Of a stretch of 64,000 nucleotides of DNA, positions 36,824 through 45,408 are shown in pieces (the stretch's first letter is position 1; each line of letters opens with the position of its first letter). The stretch is taken from contig CANJUD010000007.1 of assembly GCA_947477885.1 (NCBI GenBank), positions 1 through 64,000 of the forward strand, in the 5' to 3' direction. Source of the DNA: Bacteroidota bacterium. GTDB lineage: Bacteria > Bacteroidota > Bacteroidia > UKL13-3. The translations under genes and the position numbers were made by a program. A model generated the notes under the pieces. The model made no database searches. It was not told the DNA's origin and saw only the letters and a list, made by a program, of their open reading frames with translations.

Positions 36824-38350
36824 TTGAAAATATTTCATCGCCAAATACTTATTTTAATTCTTGTATATTTATACAATTGTTCAACTGTTCATGCCCAGTC
36901 CACAATTCACAGCCAACAGGGAACCCCTATTGAAATAAAAAATAGTGACGAGATGATCTTTGATCAAAATAAATATGGAAAAGTGAAGAGACTCATTGGA
37001 AACGTAATTCTTAAAAATGAAAATATCTTCATGATGTGCGATAGTGCCTATTTGTATGATGAAGATCAAAGTTTTGAAGCTTTCTCGAATGTAAGAATTA
37101 ATCAAACTGATAGTGTGACAGTAACAGCAAAACACTTATTATATGCCAGCAAGGATAAAGTTGCACATCTCGATGGCAATGTGTCACTTGTGCAAGGTAA
37201 AATGACTTTAAATACTGAAAAACTAGACTATTCTTTAAAAGATAAAAGAGCATATTATAATACACCCGGCAGGCTTACCAATAAAGAAAGTGTGCTTACC
37301 AGCATGAGTGGCGAATATTGGACGCAAACAAAGGAAGCTCATTTTAGACAACATGTAAAGCTCAAAAACCCAGATTATGAATTACTGACAGATACACTTA
37401 TATATAATACTGGTAATGAGGAGTCAAAATTCTTTGGGCCAACAACCGTTGTAACCAAAACGGATAGTATATACGCTCTTAAAGGATGGTACGATACTAA
37501 AAATGAGGTTGGTAAATTTGCCAATCAAGTAGTTATAAAAACGGGCAGCCAAATATTATTTACAGATAGTTTATATTTCAATCAAAAACTTGGGAAGGGT
37601 TACGCCCACGGAAATGTAGACTTGCTTGACAGTCTAGAAAAAATGCATATTATAGGTGACGAAGGTTATTATACTAAAGCACCTCAAAAAGTACAAATAA
37701 ACAACAATGCATTTGTTAGCAAAATTATGGGACAGGATACTGTTTTCATTTGGGCTGACACCTTGTTTTATGATGGTGACTCTGTAAAACACGACCGTCG
37801 TTTGAATGCCTGGAGCAAGGTGCGGCTGTTTAAAAACGATGTTCAAGCCATTTGTGATACGCTGTGCTATATGATAGATGACAGCAATGTTTCAATGTTT
37901 AAAAACCCCATCCTTTGGAGTTCATACAATCAGCTAACTGCTGATAGTATTTATCTGCTATTAAGCAAAGATCATATTCGCCATATTATCCTTCAAAAGC
38001 ATGGTTTTATAGCATCGCACGAAAGAGGGACACACTATAATCAAATAAAAGGGGACAGTTTGGTTGGGTTTTTTAATTTGGGAGAATTAGAACGAGTGAA
38101 GGTTTTCGGTAAAGGACAAAGCATATACTATGCTCGGGAAGATAGCAGCAAGTACATTGGTGTAAACGAAATTGACTGTCCTGTTATGGAGGTTTTTATT
38201 TCATTAGAAAAGGTTAAAGGAATTAAATTTTTAGGAGCGAGTAAAGCCACACTTCATCCAGTAGAAAAAACCAGATCCCAAAAGTTTTGGCTAAAGGGGT
38301 TTAATTGGCAAGAAAGTCTTCGCCCTTCTAAGCCGGACCTCCATTTTTAA
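36824..38350 (+). CDS. OstA/LptA-like periplasmic protein
   Basis: 508 residues. Signal peptide MKIFHRQILILILVYLYNCSTVHAQ. The N-terminal 200 residues are OstA-like (GKVKRLIGNVILKNENIFMMCDSAYLYDEDQSFEAFSNVRINQTDSVTVTAKHLLY), followed by repeated strands with the pattern 'xGxVxLxxxxxxxxxDxxxY' (AHLDGNVSLVQGKMTLNTEKLDY, GKFANQVVIKTGSQILFTDSLYF, AHGNVDLLDSLEKMHIIGDEGYY). This repeated beta-jellyroll form is that of LptA/LptD-N, which carry LPS across the periplasm. It is longer than E. coli LptA (185) and lacks the LptD barrel. The start is a TTG at 36824 with no ATG nearby; a TAATTTTG box is 18 bases upstream (36799-36806). Confidence 0.88.
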   Translation: MKIFHRQILILILVYLYNCSTVHAQSTIHSQQGTPIEIKNSDEMIFDQNKYGKVKRLIGNVILKNENIFMMCDSAYLYDEDQSFEAFSNVRINQTDSVTVTAKHLLYASKDKVAHLDGNVSLVQGKMTLNTEKLDYSLKDKRAYYNTPGRLTNKESVLTSMSGEYWTQTKEAHFRQHVKLKNPDYELLTDTLIYNTGNEESKFFGPTTVVTKTDSIYALKGWYDTKNEVGKFANQVVIKTGSQILFTDSLYFNQKLGKGYAHGNVDLLDSLEKMHIIGDEGYYTKAPQKVQINNNAFVSKIMGQDTVFIWADTLFYDGDSVKHDRRLNAWSKVRLFKNDVQAICDTLCYMIDDSNVSMFKNPILWSSYNQLTADSIYLLLSKDHIRHIILQKHGFIASHERGTHYNQIKGDSLVGFFNLGELERVKVFGKGQSIYYAREDSSKYIGVNEIDCPVMEVFISLEKVKGIKFLGASKATLHPVEKTRSQKFWLKGFNWQESLRPSKPDLHF

Positions 38351-38482
38351 CTTCATTATTCACAAACTGTTAAAAAATTATTTTTTTAACAGGCAACTAT
38401 TTTGCTAAAATTGCGTACTTATAATTACAAGTATATAATTTTTAATCAATAGCACCATTTTTTTATTTTAACGCTACTTATT

Positions 38483-38674
38483 ATGGCACATTCTAAAATT
38501 ATTTGGCAATCAGTGATAACCGCTATTGTTTTTTGCATTGCAGCTCAGTTAACAGGCTCTCAGTTAAGGCTCACATTGGTTGTGTTGGCAGTATCTCCAT
38601 TGTTTGTTCTTGCTCTAACGTTGGCCAAGCGATATATGACAGATGAGCATTTGATCGAAGATGACACGATTTAG
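38483..38674 (+). CDS. Small membrane protein of unknown function
   Basis: 63 residues with two predicted membrane helices (IIWQSVITAIVFCIAAQLTG and LTLVVLAVSPLFVLALTLA) and an acidic tail (TDEHLIEDDTI). The ATG has an in-frame stop upstream, and a perfect terminator lies 19 bases after its TAG, both supporting a real gene. No family was recognised. Confidence 0.65.
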   Translation: MAHSKIIWQSVITAIVFCIAAQLTGSQLRLTLVVLAVSPLFVLALTLAKRYMTDEHLIEDDTI

Positions 38675-38692
38675 AGAGCCGAATCGTGAAAT

Positions 38693-38727
38693 AAAAAAAC
38701 CGTCAGTTTAACTGACGGTTTTTTTAT
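38693..38727 (+). terminator. Intrinsic terminator after the small membrane protein gene
   Basis: ACCGTCAGT and ACTGACGGT pair perfectly around TTA, flanked by A7 and T7, so it could work in both directions. Confidence 0.92.
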
Positions 38728-38871
38728 GCGTATTGCTAGCCATTTTTTTGTTATGCTAATCTATTAGTCAGTATGTGATTGCGTTTGTTTAGTAGTATAA
38801 TTTGCGTAAGAATACTCGCTATTGTAACATTTTGTTTGGTCAATCGGTAATCCTAAGGCAATTTTGCCGAA

Positions 38872-40242
38872 ATGAACAAAACAAAGAACGATAAATCACC
38901 ATCAACAGGATTTTTCCAAACTTATTGGTCCAAACTTAGTCGCAATCAACGGTTTTGGTTAGTTACTCTATCAAGTCTCAATATACTTTTTTTTCTTATC
39001 ATGCTCATTGCCGCGGGGGCTGATATTTTTCCTATTACAACGTTGCTTCTTATTGGGCAGGGACTTTTGTTTCTATATTATCATTATTTCAATGCATCCA
39101 AACCAAAAAACAAATTACACGAATGGGTTGATGCAATTGCTTTTGCCGTTGTTGCTGCTACAGTTATCCGAAGTGCATTTATGGAAGCCTATACAATTCC
39201 TACACCTAGTATGGAGCGGTCACTCTTAATTGGAGATTTTTTGTTTGTAAGTAAGATTCATTATGGCCCTCGTATGCCGATTACTCCGCTTTCATTCCCT
39301 TTTGCCCACCACACTTTACCTTTTACCGAAAAAACCAAAAGCTATATAGAGTCCCTTCAATTGCCATATTTCCGTTTACCGGGTTTTAGCTCAGTACAAC
39401 GCGGTGATGATGTAGTGTTCAATTGGCCTGCAGATAAAGTGAACAATAGACCCGTAGACAAAAAAGAAAATTATATAAAACGATGTATTGCAATTGCAGG
39501 CGACACTTTACAGCTAATCAACAGTGAAGTTTATATTAATGGAAAAATGCAACCTAAGCCTGAAAAATATTTGGCCGAATACACACTCTCTGCTACTTCT
39601 CCGCTTGACCCGGCCGCCATTCGGGATATGGGCTTTCGCTATAATCCGGAAAAATACGGCGAAAAATTCCATCCTGGTTCAGGCGAGTTTTATGACAATG
39701 TTATTCCTGAAGATATGAGCGGGAATATATATCGCGTTCATGCCACCAACGAGCAAGCTGCTATGCTTAAGAAACTGCCCAACGTTGCCAAAGTTGAGCG
39801 AAATATATACACCCAAGACCGGCCCATTGGTGACCCCATGCACAGTGACTTTGGTTTTCGTGCACCCGATGCTTTTCATTGGTCTCTTGATTTTTATGGA
39901 CCACTTGTTATTCCTAAAAAGGGCATGACCGTTCCATTGGACAGTGCCCACTATTTTATATATGAAAAAGCTATTCATGACTATGAAGGAATGAAAGATT
40001 TACAGTGGACATCGGGAAAAGCATATAATGGCAGCACCCAGATAAATAGCTACACATTTAAGATGGACTATTACTGGATGATGGGAGACAACCGTTATAA
40101 CTCTGAGGATAGCCGATTTTGGGGATTTGTACCCGAAGACCATATAGTAGGTAAAGCAGTTTTTATTTGGTTAAGCTGGGACAGTTATGCTAAAGGGTTA
40201 AATAAAATACGTTGGGACAGATTGTTCCATTTTCCTAATTAA
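38872..40242 (+). CDS. lepB: Signal peptidase I
   Basis: 456 residues. Two membrane helices occupy about 28-72 and a third begins near 85 (WVDAIAFAVVAATVIRSAF), followed by the periplasmic catalytic domain. The nucleophile Ser113 is in PTPSMERSLLIGDFLFVSK and the general-base Lys203 in YIKRCIAIAGD. The C-terminal MGDNRYNSEDSRFWGFV (404-420) is box E. Between Lys203 and box E there is a long insertion (about 200 residues), usual in Bacteroidetes type I peptidases, including KMQPKPEKYLAEYTL and a segment with IYRVHATNEQAAMLKKL. It cleaves signal peptides of the exported proteins encoded elsewhere in this window. Confidence 0.97.
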   Translation: MNKTKNDKSPSTGFFQTYWSKLSRNQRFWLVTLSSLNILFFLIMLIAAGADIFPITTLLLIGQGLLFLYYHYFNASKPKNKLHEWVDAIAFAVVAATVIRSAFMEAYTIPTPSMERSLLIGDFLFVSKIHYGPRMPITPLSFPFAHHTLPFTEKTKSYIESLQLPYFRLPGFSSVQRGDDVVFNWPADKVNNRPVDKKENYIKRCIAIAGDTLQLINSEVYINGKMQPKPEKYLAEYTLSATSPLDPAAIRDMGFRYNPEKYGEKFHPGSGEFYDNVIPEDMSGNIYRVHATNEQAAMLKKLPNVAKVERNIYTQDRPIGDPMHSDFGFRAPDAFHWSLDFYGPLVIPKKGMTVPLDSAHYFIYEKAIHDYEGMKDLQWTSGKAYNGSTQINSYTFKMDYYWMMGDNRYNSEDSRFWGFVPEDHIVGKAVFIWLSWDSYAKGLNKIRWDRLFHFPN

Positions 40243-40296
40243 ATAAACATATTATGTCCTAGTTTAGATGATAAGGACTAAGTAGCCATTCCAACA

Positions 40297-41295
40297 ATGA
40301 AGTCTGCGATATTAGCACAGTTAAATGAACCTCTTCGTATAATAGAAAGCCCTAAACCTGAACTATCTTTAGGTCAAGTATTAGTTGCTATTAAAGCTGC
40401 GGCACTAAATCACCGAGATGTCTTTATACAAAAAGGGTTATACGCAGGTATCAAAATCCCAATTATACTAGGTTCTGATGGCTCTGGTATCATTACTGAA
40501 GTTGCCCACGACTTAGATTCAAACTTGTTGAATAAAGAAGTCATAATGAATCCTAGCCTTAATTGGGGCGACGATAAAAAACACCAGGCCAAGGATTATA
40601 TTATTATGGGTACACCCACAAATGGCACCTTTGCTGAATATGTATCTATTGCGGCAGAACTCATACACCCTAAACCTTCACATTTGGATTGGGAGCAAGC
40701 AGCCGCACTGCCTCTTGCAGGATTAACTGCGTACCGCGCATTAATGGTGCAAGGTAATTTGCAAGCAACCGATAAGGTGCTGATTACGGGAATAGGTGGA
40801 GGTGTGGCTCAAATGGCCTTACAGTTTGCTATAGCAAATGGGAATGAAGTATGGGTTACTACAAGCAATACTGATAAATTACAGAAAGCTATTCAAATGG
40901 GAGCTAGGGGAGGAGTAGATTACAAAAAAGAACGTTGGAATAAGGATCTGATACAACAATCAGGTGAATTTGATCTAATTATCGAATCTGCCTGTGGTGA
41001 TGGTTTCGGTTTTGTTATAGATTGTTGTATGCCTGGCGGCAAAATTGTGATTTTTGGAGGTACTGCAGGCAATATAGAAAATATAATTCCTGCCAAAATT
41101 TTTTGGCGACAAATATCCATCATTGGCTCTACAATGGGTTCAAATGAAGATTTTAGTCAGATGTTAAGCTTCGTAAATAAGCATAAAATCACTCCAAATG
41201 TTAGTACTATTTTCCCTTTGGAGCATGCACAAAATGCATTGGATTTATTAGATTCAGGAAATCAATTTGGTAAAGTCGTGCTTAAAGTTTCATAG
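40297..41295 (+). CDS. Zinc-independent alcohol dehydrogenase / quinone oxidoreductase-like (MDR)
   Basis: 332 residues of the medium-chain dehydrogenase/reductase superfamily. It starts with a GroES-like domain (GQVLVAIKAAALNHRDVFIQKGLYAG, LGSDGSGIITEV), then a Rossmann domain with KVLITGIGGGVAQMALQFAIANGNEVWVTTS. The Cys and His ligands for structural or catalytic zinc are absent at the usual places, so this is a quinone oxidoreductase or enoyl-reductase-like member using NADPH. The substrate is unknown. The next gene is convergent, 6 bases away. Confidence 0.92.
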   Translation: MKSAILAQLNEPLRIIESPKPELSLGQVLVAIKAAALNHRDVFIQKGLYAGIKIPIILGSDGSGIITEVAHDLDSNLLNKEVIMNPSLNWGDDKKHQAKDYIIMGTPTNGTFAEYVSIAAELIHPKPSHLDWEQAAALPLAGLTAYRALMVQGNLQATDKVLITGIGGGVAQMALQFAIANGNEVWVTTSNTDKLQKAIQMGARGGVDYKKERWNKDLIQQSGEFDLIIESACGDGFGFVIDCCMPGGKIVIFGGTAGNIENIIPAKIFWRQISIIGSTMGSNEDFSQMLSFVNKHKITPNVSTIFPLEHAQNALDLLDSGNQFGKVVLKVS

Positions 41296-41301
41296 CACTT
41301 C

Positions 41302-41931
41302 TTATAACGTATAAAATTCCGTTTTCTCGGTATTGTGCACTCTTACTACCCCTATGCTAACTAAGTTAACTAACATTCTTTGAGCACGCCAGCGGGCAAT
41401 ATTCAGCATATTGCATAATTCCTTTACTGTTATACGGTCGTTGCTGGTAAGGAAGTCGAGCAAGGCTTTTTCTTGTGATGAATAGTTAATTCTGACCCCT
41501 TCGTTGCTATTTTGTTTTCTTAATACATCTACCATTACTTTGCTTGCCAACAAACTTTCATCTTTTACCCTAATGTATACCCACCACTTACCATCTTCAT
41601 CTTTTGCTGCAAAAGGGCGATGCTCGCCTTTAGGTATGCTCACTTCTAAAATAGTCTTGCCTTCAAACTCCCATTCTTCAATAGCAATTTCTATTGCGGG
41701 CTTGCAAAAAAAACCAGCTGCCATGTCGAGCATATATTTTTCCTCATCGCTTCGAACCCCGCTGATTGTGCCATTATCGTTAACACCCACCAACAATTTC
41801 CCGCCTTTATGGTTGGCAAAGGAGACCATTGTTTTGGCGATTTTGCTAACAGAAGTAATTGTTTTTTTAAAGTCAAGCGTCTCACTTTCTCCACTTAAAA
41901 TCATTTGGAATATATGTTTGGGGACACTCAT
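41302..41931 (-). CDS. AlbA_2/Schlafen-type ATP-binding domain protein with a C-terminal winged helix
   Basis: 209 residues. The N-terminal AlbA_2 domain (formerly AAA_4) shows GESETLDFKKTITSVSKIAKTMVSFANHKGGKLLVGVNDNGTISGV. Its core matches the divergent Schlafen-core ATP/nucleic-acid-binding fold. A C-terminal helix-turn-helix (KALLDFLTSNDRITVKELCNMLNIARWRAQRMLVNLVSIGVV) follows. Such proteins are often transcription regulators, but the target is unknown. It is a single-gene unit, divergent from the sigma factor gene. Confidence 0.9.
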   Translation of the reverse strand: MSVPKHIFQMILSGESETLDFKKTITSVSKIAKTMVSFANHKGGKLLVGVNDNGTISGVRSDEEKYMLDMAAGFFCKPAIEIAIEEWEFEGKTILEVSIPKGEHRPFAAKDEDGKWWVYIRVKDESLLASKVMVDVLRKQNSNEGVRINYSSQEKALLDFLTSNDRITVKELCNMLNIARWRAQRMLVNLVSIGVVRVHNTEKTEFYTL

Positions 41932-42117
41932 AGAACAATAACTACAAATAAATGATATCGAATAAGATATTCAAAATATTTTTATCCCTATATTTGTATA
42001 ACAATGGTTTGTGCAGTTAATGAAGCACAAATAAAAACTCAAAATTAAAAAAAGAATAAAAACAACCGCTCAACACAACCATCGTTAAAATAAAATTGTC
42101 ATTACATAACTAAACCT

Positions 42118-42696
42118 TTGACTAAACAAAATTACATAGACCAATTAGACGAACAGAAAATCATAGATGGGGCAATAAAAAAAGACCATGCCTGCCAAAA
42201 ATGGATTTATGAAAAATTTGCCAATAAAATGATGGCTGTTTGTTTACGCTACACTGCTGACGCTGATGAGGCCAAAGATTTATTGCAAGATTCATTCATT
42301 CGAGTGTTTGATTATTTGCACCAATTTGGGCACAAAGGTTCTCTAGAAGGATGGGTGAGAAGGGTGGTTGTAACCTCTGCTCTTAACCACTACAATGTGT
42401 CAAAACGAAGGTTTACTGATGTTGATATAGATGCAGTAGATTGGGAAAAAGGAGCATCATATACACCCTATAGTGCTCAGTATACAATGGATGAATTGAC
42501 AACCCTTATAAAACAGCTGCCCCCGATGGCACAAACCGTGTTTAACCTTTTTGCAGTAGACGGATACAGCCATAATGAAATAGCAGAAATGTTAAATATT
42601 AGTGATGGAACATCGAAAAGTAATTTATTTAGAGCGAGAGCATTATTACAAGAAAAATTAAAAAAAATAGAACAATATAGTTATGGACAAGTTTGA
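42118..42696 (+). CDS. ECF-type RNA polymerase sigma factor
   Basis: 192 residues with region 2 (ACQKWIYEKFANKMMAVCLRYTADADEAKDLLQDSFIRVFDYLHQFGHKGSLEGWVRRVVVTSALNHYN) and region 4 (LIKQLPPMAQTVFNLFAVDGYSHNEIAEMLNISDGTSKSNLFRARALLQEKLKK, with the helix-turn-helix). It directs RNA polymerase to alternative promoters in response to envelope or other signals. The start is a TTG; no in-frame ATG occurs before residue 38, inside region 2. The stop overlaps the start of the next gene by 14 bases, so the two are translationally coupled. Confidence 0.94.
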   Translation: MTKQNYIDQLDEQKIIDGAIKKDHACQKWIYEKFANKMMAVCLRYTADADEAKDLLQDSFIRVFDYLHQFGHKGSLEGWVRRVVVTSALNHYNVSKRRFTDVDIDAVDWEKGASYTPYSAQYTMDELTTLIKQLPPMAQTVFNLFAVDGYSHNEIAEMLNISDGTSKSNLFRARALLQEKLKKIEQYSYGQV

Positions 42697-44005
42697 CAAC
42701 ATAGATGATTTATTTTCCAAGTTGGGCAACGATGAAAAGCAACCTCCAAGCGTTGCTTGGCAATATATATTAGCTGACCAAAAGAGAAAGAAAAGAGCGG
42801 GGATGCTTTGGTGTTATTATGGTTTCGCGGGACTTATTCTTGTTGGTGGGCTTATAGGTTATTATCAATTCAAATCTGATAAAGCCAGTTTGCAAAGTAA
42901 CAATGTGGCAAAAAGGGAAGTGCTTGCAAAAAATGCCAATACTGAATCATCTAATAATCCTGTTTCTGAAACACCTAACACGCCAAGAACTCATATTGCA
43001 AGTGTGACATCTTCTATACCTACTGCATATTCTTCATTCTTTTCAAAACCCAACATCTCAATTGGAAGCACTTCAAACAGTAACAATAATATAACTGAAG
43101 TAGAAGTTCTATTAGGACCTGAAATCGATGTAACTGAAAATGTGATAACAAAAACAAATACTTCTGAGGATGAAATTGCAACGACTACTCTAACAGTCCC
43201 TTTGCAAGATAAGGGTATTAATAATGAGGAAGAAGAAAAAGACAAAAAAATCAGGAAAGACCCTCTAGTAAAAATACAAAAATGGTTTATAGAGCCTGTT
43301 GTAATGGGTACATATTCTTTCCGAACACTCAAAGGCGGTGCAGATATGACCGACTATATTAATCAACGTAATAGGTCTGAAGTAAGGCTATTAAAATTAG
43401 GGTTTGGAGCCACAATTGGGAAAGCCTTGAATAAGAATTTGAATTTTCAAGGAGGCATTCTCTATAATATACAGGGACTAAGTGCGAGCTATACTGCTTC
43501 TACTGCTCAAAAGAAAGTGTTTGTTGAAGTTGACCCTACCCTAAATAAATACGCTTCATCTGCTATTTATATATATGTACATGATTCTGTTTATAAATTA
43601 GAAAAAGGTAATGCCATTAATGGTGACCAAAAATTCCATTACATAAGAATACCTTTTTTGGTTGAGGGGCAAATTGGCATCAAAAAAACAACCTACTCGT
43701 TTTATGGCGGTGTTGGCGTGTCATTAAACTGGTTGCTAGCTGCTCGTGGTGATATTCAAGATTATCAAAGTACACAATCTAGCGTTTTTGTTCCTGTTAA
43801 TCAGGTTTCATTGCAAAGGTTTGGAGCCGACGTGATTGCTCGCACAGGATTCTTGATGCCCCTATTTGGTAAACCTGATATACAATTTTCAGTAGGTTTT
43901 CGAGGCATCTTCAGTCCTATTTCTGCATTCAGCAAAGAAGTTCCTGTTAAGCAATACAACCGTACTATTGGGTTTGAAGTAGGTATAAGAAAGATAGTAA
44001 AGTAA
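42683..44005 (+). CDS. Membrane-anchored protein with C-terminal outer-membrane-barrel-like domain, coupled to the sigma gene
   Basis: 440 residues. A cytosolic N-terminus (1-37), one membrane helix (MLWCYYGFAGLILVGGLIGYYQF, about 41-63), then a low-complexity Ser/Thr/Asn-rich and acidic linker (about 64-200) and a beta-strand-rich C-terminal domain (about 210-440). That domain resembles the PorT/OmpA-like outer-membrane beta-barrel family (LLKLGFGATIGKALNKNLNFQGGILYNIQG, IRIPFLVEGQIGIKKTTYSFYGGVGVSLNWLLA, IQFSVGFRGIFSPISAF). The overlapping position right after an ECF sigma gene is where an anti-sigma factor is expected. The short cytosolic end may bind the sigma factor, but no known anti-sigma zinc motif was seen. 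Confidence 0.85.
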   Translation: MDKFDNIDDLFSKLGNDEKQPPSVAWQYILADQKRKKRAGMLWCYYGFAGLILVGGLIGYYQFKSDKASLQSNNVAKREVLAKNANTESSNNPVSETPNTPRTHIASVTSSIPTAYSSFFSKPNISIGSTSNSNNNITEVEVLLGPEIDVTENVITKTNTSEDEIATTTLTVPLQDKGINNEEEEKDKKIRKDPLVKIQKWFIEPVVMGTYSFRTLKGGADMTDYINQRNRSEVRLLKLGFGATIGKALNKNLNFQGGILYNIQGLSASYTASTAQKKVFVEVDPTLNKYASSAIYIYVHDSVYKLEKGNAINGDQKFHYIRIPFLVEGQIGIKKTTYSFYGGVGVSLNWLLAARGDIQDYQSTQSSVFVPVNQVSLQRFGADVIARTGFLMPLFGKPDIQFSVGFRGIFSPISAFSKEVPVKQYNRTIGFEVGIRKIVK

Positions 44006-44040
44006 ATAAGAGATTATCAGTCTCTGCTTTATGAAATATA

Positions 44041-45291
44041 TTATACTCCGGCCTCTACTATTTGATCCACTTTATATTGGCCCGCCTCTAGTTTTTCTTT
44101 CACTTCTTTAAAGGCTTTTATAGTTTTATCAACATCAGCTATCATGTGAACCGCCGTGGGGATAAGACGCAACATAATAACATCTTTTGGCACTACAGGA
44201 TAAACTACAATAGAGCAAAATATGTCATAGTTTTCGCGTAAGTCCAAAGTTAATGCTGTCGCCTCTGGTATTGCACCGTTTAATAGCACTGGGGTTACAG
44301 GCGTTGTTGTAATACCTATATTAAAACCTGCATTTCTTAACCCCGTTTGAAGAGCGTTTACAATCTTCCATAAATTCGCTTTTAATTCGGGTTGGGTACG
44401 CAACAATTCTAGTCTTTTCCTTGCACCTTGCACCAAAGGCATGGGCAAAGATTTGGCAAAAATTTGTGAGCGTGAATTATACCTAAGGTAGTCAACTATT
44501 TTTTTTGTGCTTCCAATAAAAGCACCTATAGAGGCCATACTTTTGGCAAACGTGCTAAAATATAAATCTATACCATCCATGCATGCTTGCTCTTCGCCTG
44601 TGCCTGCTCCGGTTTCACCCATAGTTCCAAATCCATGTGCATCATCCACAAACAAACGGAAACTATATTTCTGTTTCAATGCTACTATATCTTTTAAATT
44701 GCCCTGTGCCCCGCTCATTCCAAAAACACCTTCGGTAATTAGTATAATAGAACCCGATGTTTCTTTTACTAGTTCAGTAGCTCTTTGCAATTGTTTCTCA
44801 GCACTTGCCACATCGTTGTGTTTAAATATAAAGCGTTTGCCTGCATGAAGTCTCACACCATCAACAATACATGCATGACTTTCAGCATCATAAACTATTA
44901 CATCGTGCCTGTCAACCAGTGCATCAATGGCACTTACCATTCCCTGGTATCCAAAGTTTAAAAGAATCACTTCTTCTTTGCCAATAAAACTAGCAAGTTC
45001 GCGTTCCAAAGATTCGTGATTGTTCGTTTCACCGCTCATCATTCTCGCACCCATAGGATATGCCATCCCAAACTGTGCTGCTGCTTCTGCATCTGCTTTA
45101 CGCACTTCTGGATGGTTTGCTAAACCTAGATAATTATTCAGGCTCCACACCAATTTTTCTTTCCCTCTAAAATGCATATGAGAGCCTATCTCGCCCTCGA
45201 GTTTTGGAAATGTATAATATCCGTGAGATTGTTTTGCATGCATACCCAATGGGCCCATATTGCGTTCAAGTTTTTCAAATAAATCTTGCAT
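44041..45291 (-). CDS. PLP-dependent alpha-oxoamine synthase (AONS/KBL/serine palmitoyltransferase-like)
   Basis: 416 residues from ATG 45291. It belongs to the alpha-oxoamine synthase family: LVWSLNNYLGLANHPEV, ARMMSGETNNHESLERELA, the PLP-stacking His139 in AESHACIVDG, VDDAHGFGTMG (D216/H219 region) and the Schiff-base Lys250 in FSTFAKSMASIGAFIG. Members condense an amino acid with an acyl-CoA (8-amino-7-oxononanoate, 2-amino-3-ketobutyrate or sphingoid base synthesis). No biotin genes are adjacent, and Bacteroidetes make sphingolipids, so serine palmitoyltransferase is a candidate. The frame extends to TTG 45309, but that codon sits in the promoter box. Confidence 0.9.
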   Translation of the reverse strand: MQDLFEKLERNMGPLGMHAKQSHGYYTFPKLEGEIGSHMHFRGKEKLVWSLNNYLGLANHPEVRKADAEAAAQFGMAYPMGARMMSGETNNHESLERELASFIGKEEVILLNFGYQGMVSAIDALVDRHDVIVYDAESHACIVDGVRLHAGKRFIFKHNDVASAEKQLQRATELVKETSGSIILITEGVFGMSGAQGNLKDIVALKQKYSFRLFVDDAHGFGTMGETGAGTGEEQACMDGIDLYFSTFAKSMASIGAFIGSTKKIVDYLRYNSRSQIFAKSLPMPLVQGARKRLELLRTQPELKANLWKIVNALQTGLRNAGFNIGITTTPVTPVLLNGAIPEATALTLDLRENYDIFCSIVVYPVVPKDVIMLRLIPTAVHMIADVDKTIKAFKEVKEKLEAGQYKVDQIVEAGV

Positions 45292-45306
45292 GTTATTTTT
45301 TTGCCG

Positions 45307-45314
45307 CAAAGATA
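45307..45314 (-). promoter_or_regulatory. -7 promoter box (TATCTTTG) of the alpha-oxoamine synthase gene
   Basis: Minus-strand TATCTTTG lies 15 bases before ATG 45291. Confidence 0.55.
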
Positions 45315-45353
45315 AGCAGGTAACTCAATTTGGGAAGCGTGACTGTTGAGGAA

Positions 45354-45385
45354 TAAAAAAAGCCTCAAACAATTAATTCGAGGCC
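45354..45385 (-). terminator. Intrinsic terminator of recQ
   Basis: On the minus strand GCCTC and GAGGC pair around a 13-base AT-rich loop and are followed by a run of seven T. It lies 24 bases after the recQ stop. Confidence 0.8.
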
Positions 45386-45408
45386 TAATAGAATTATTAT
45401 ATATAATG

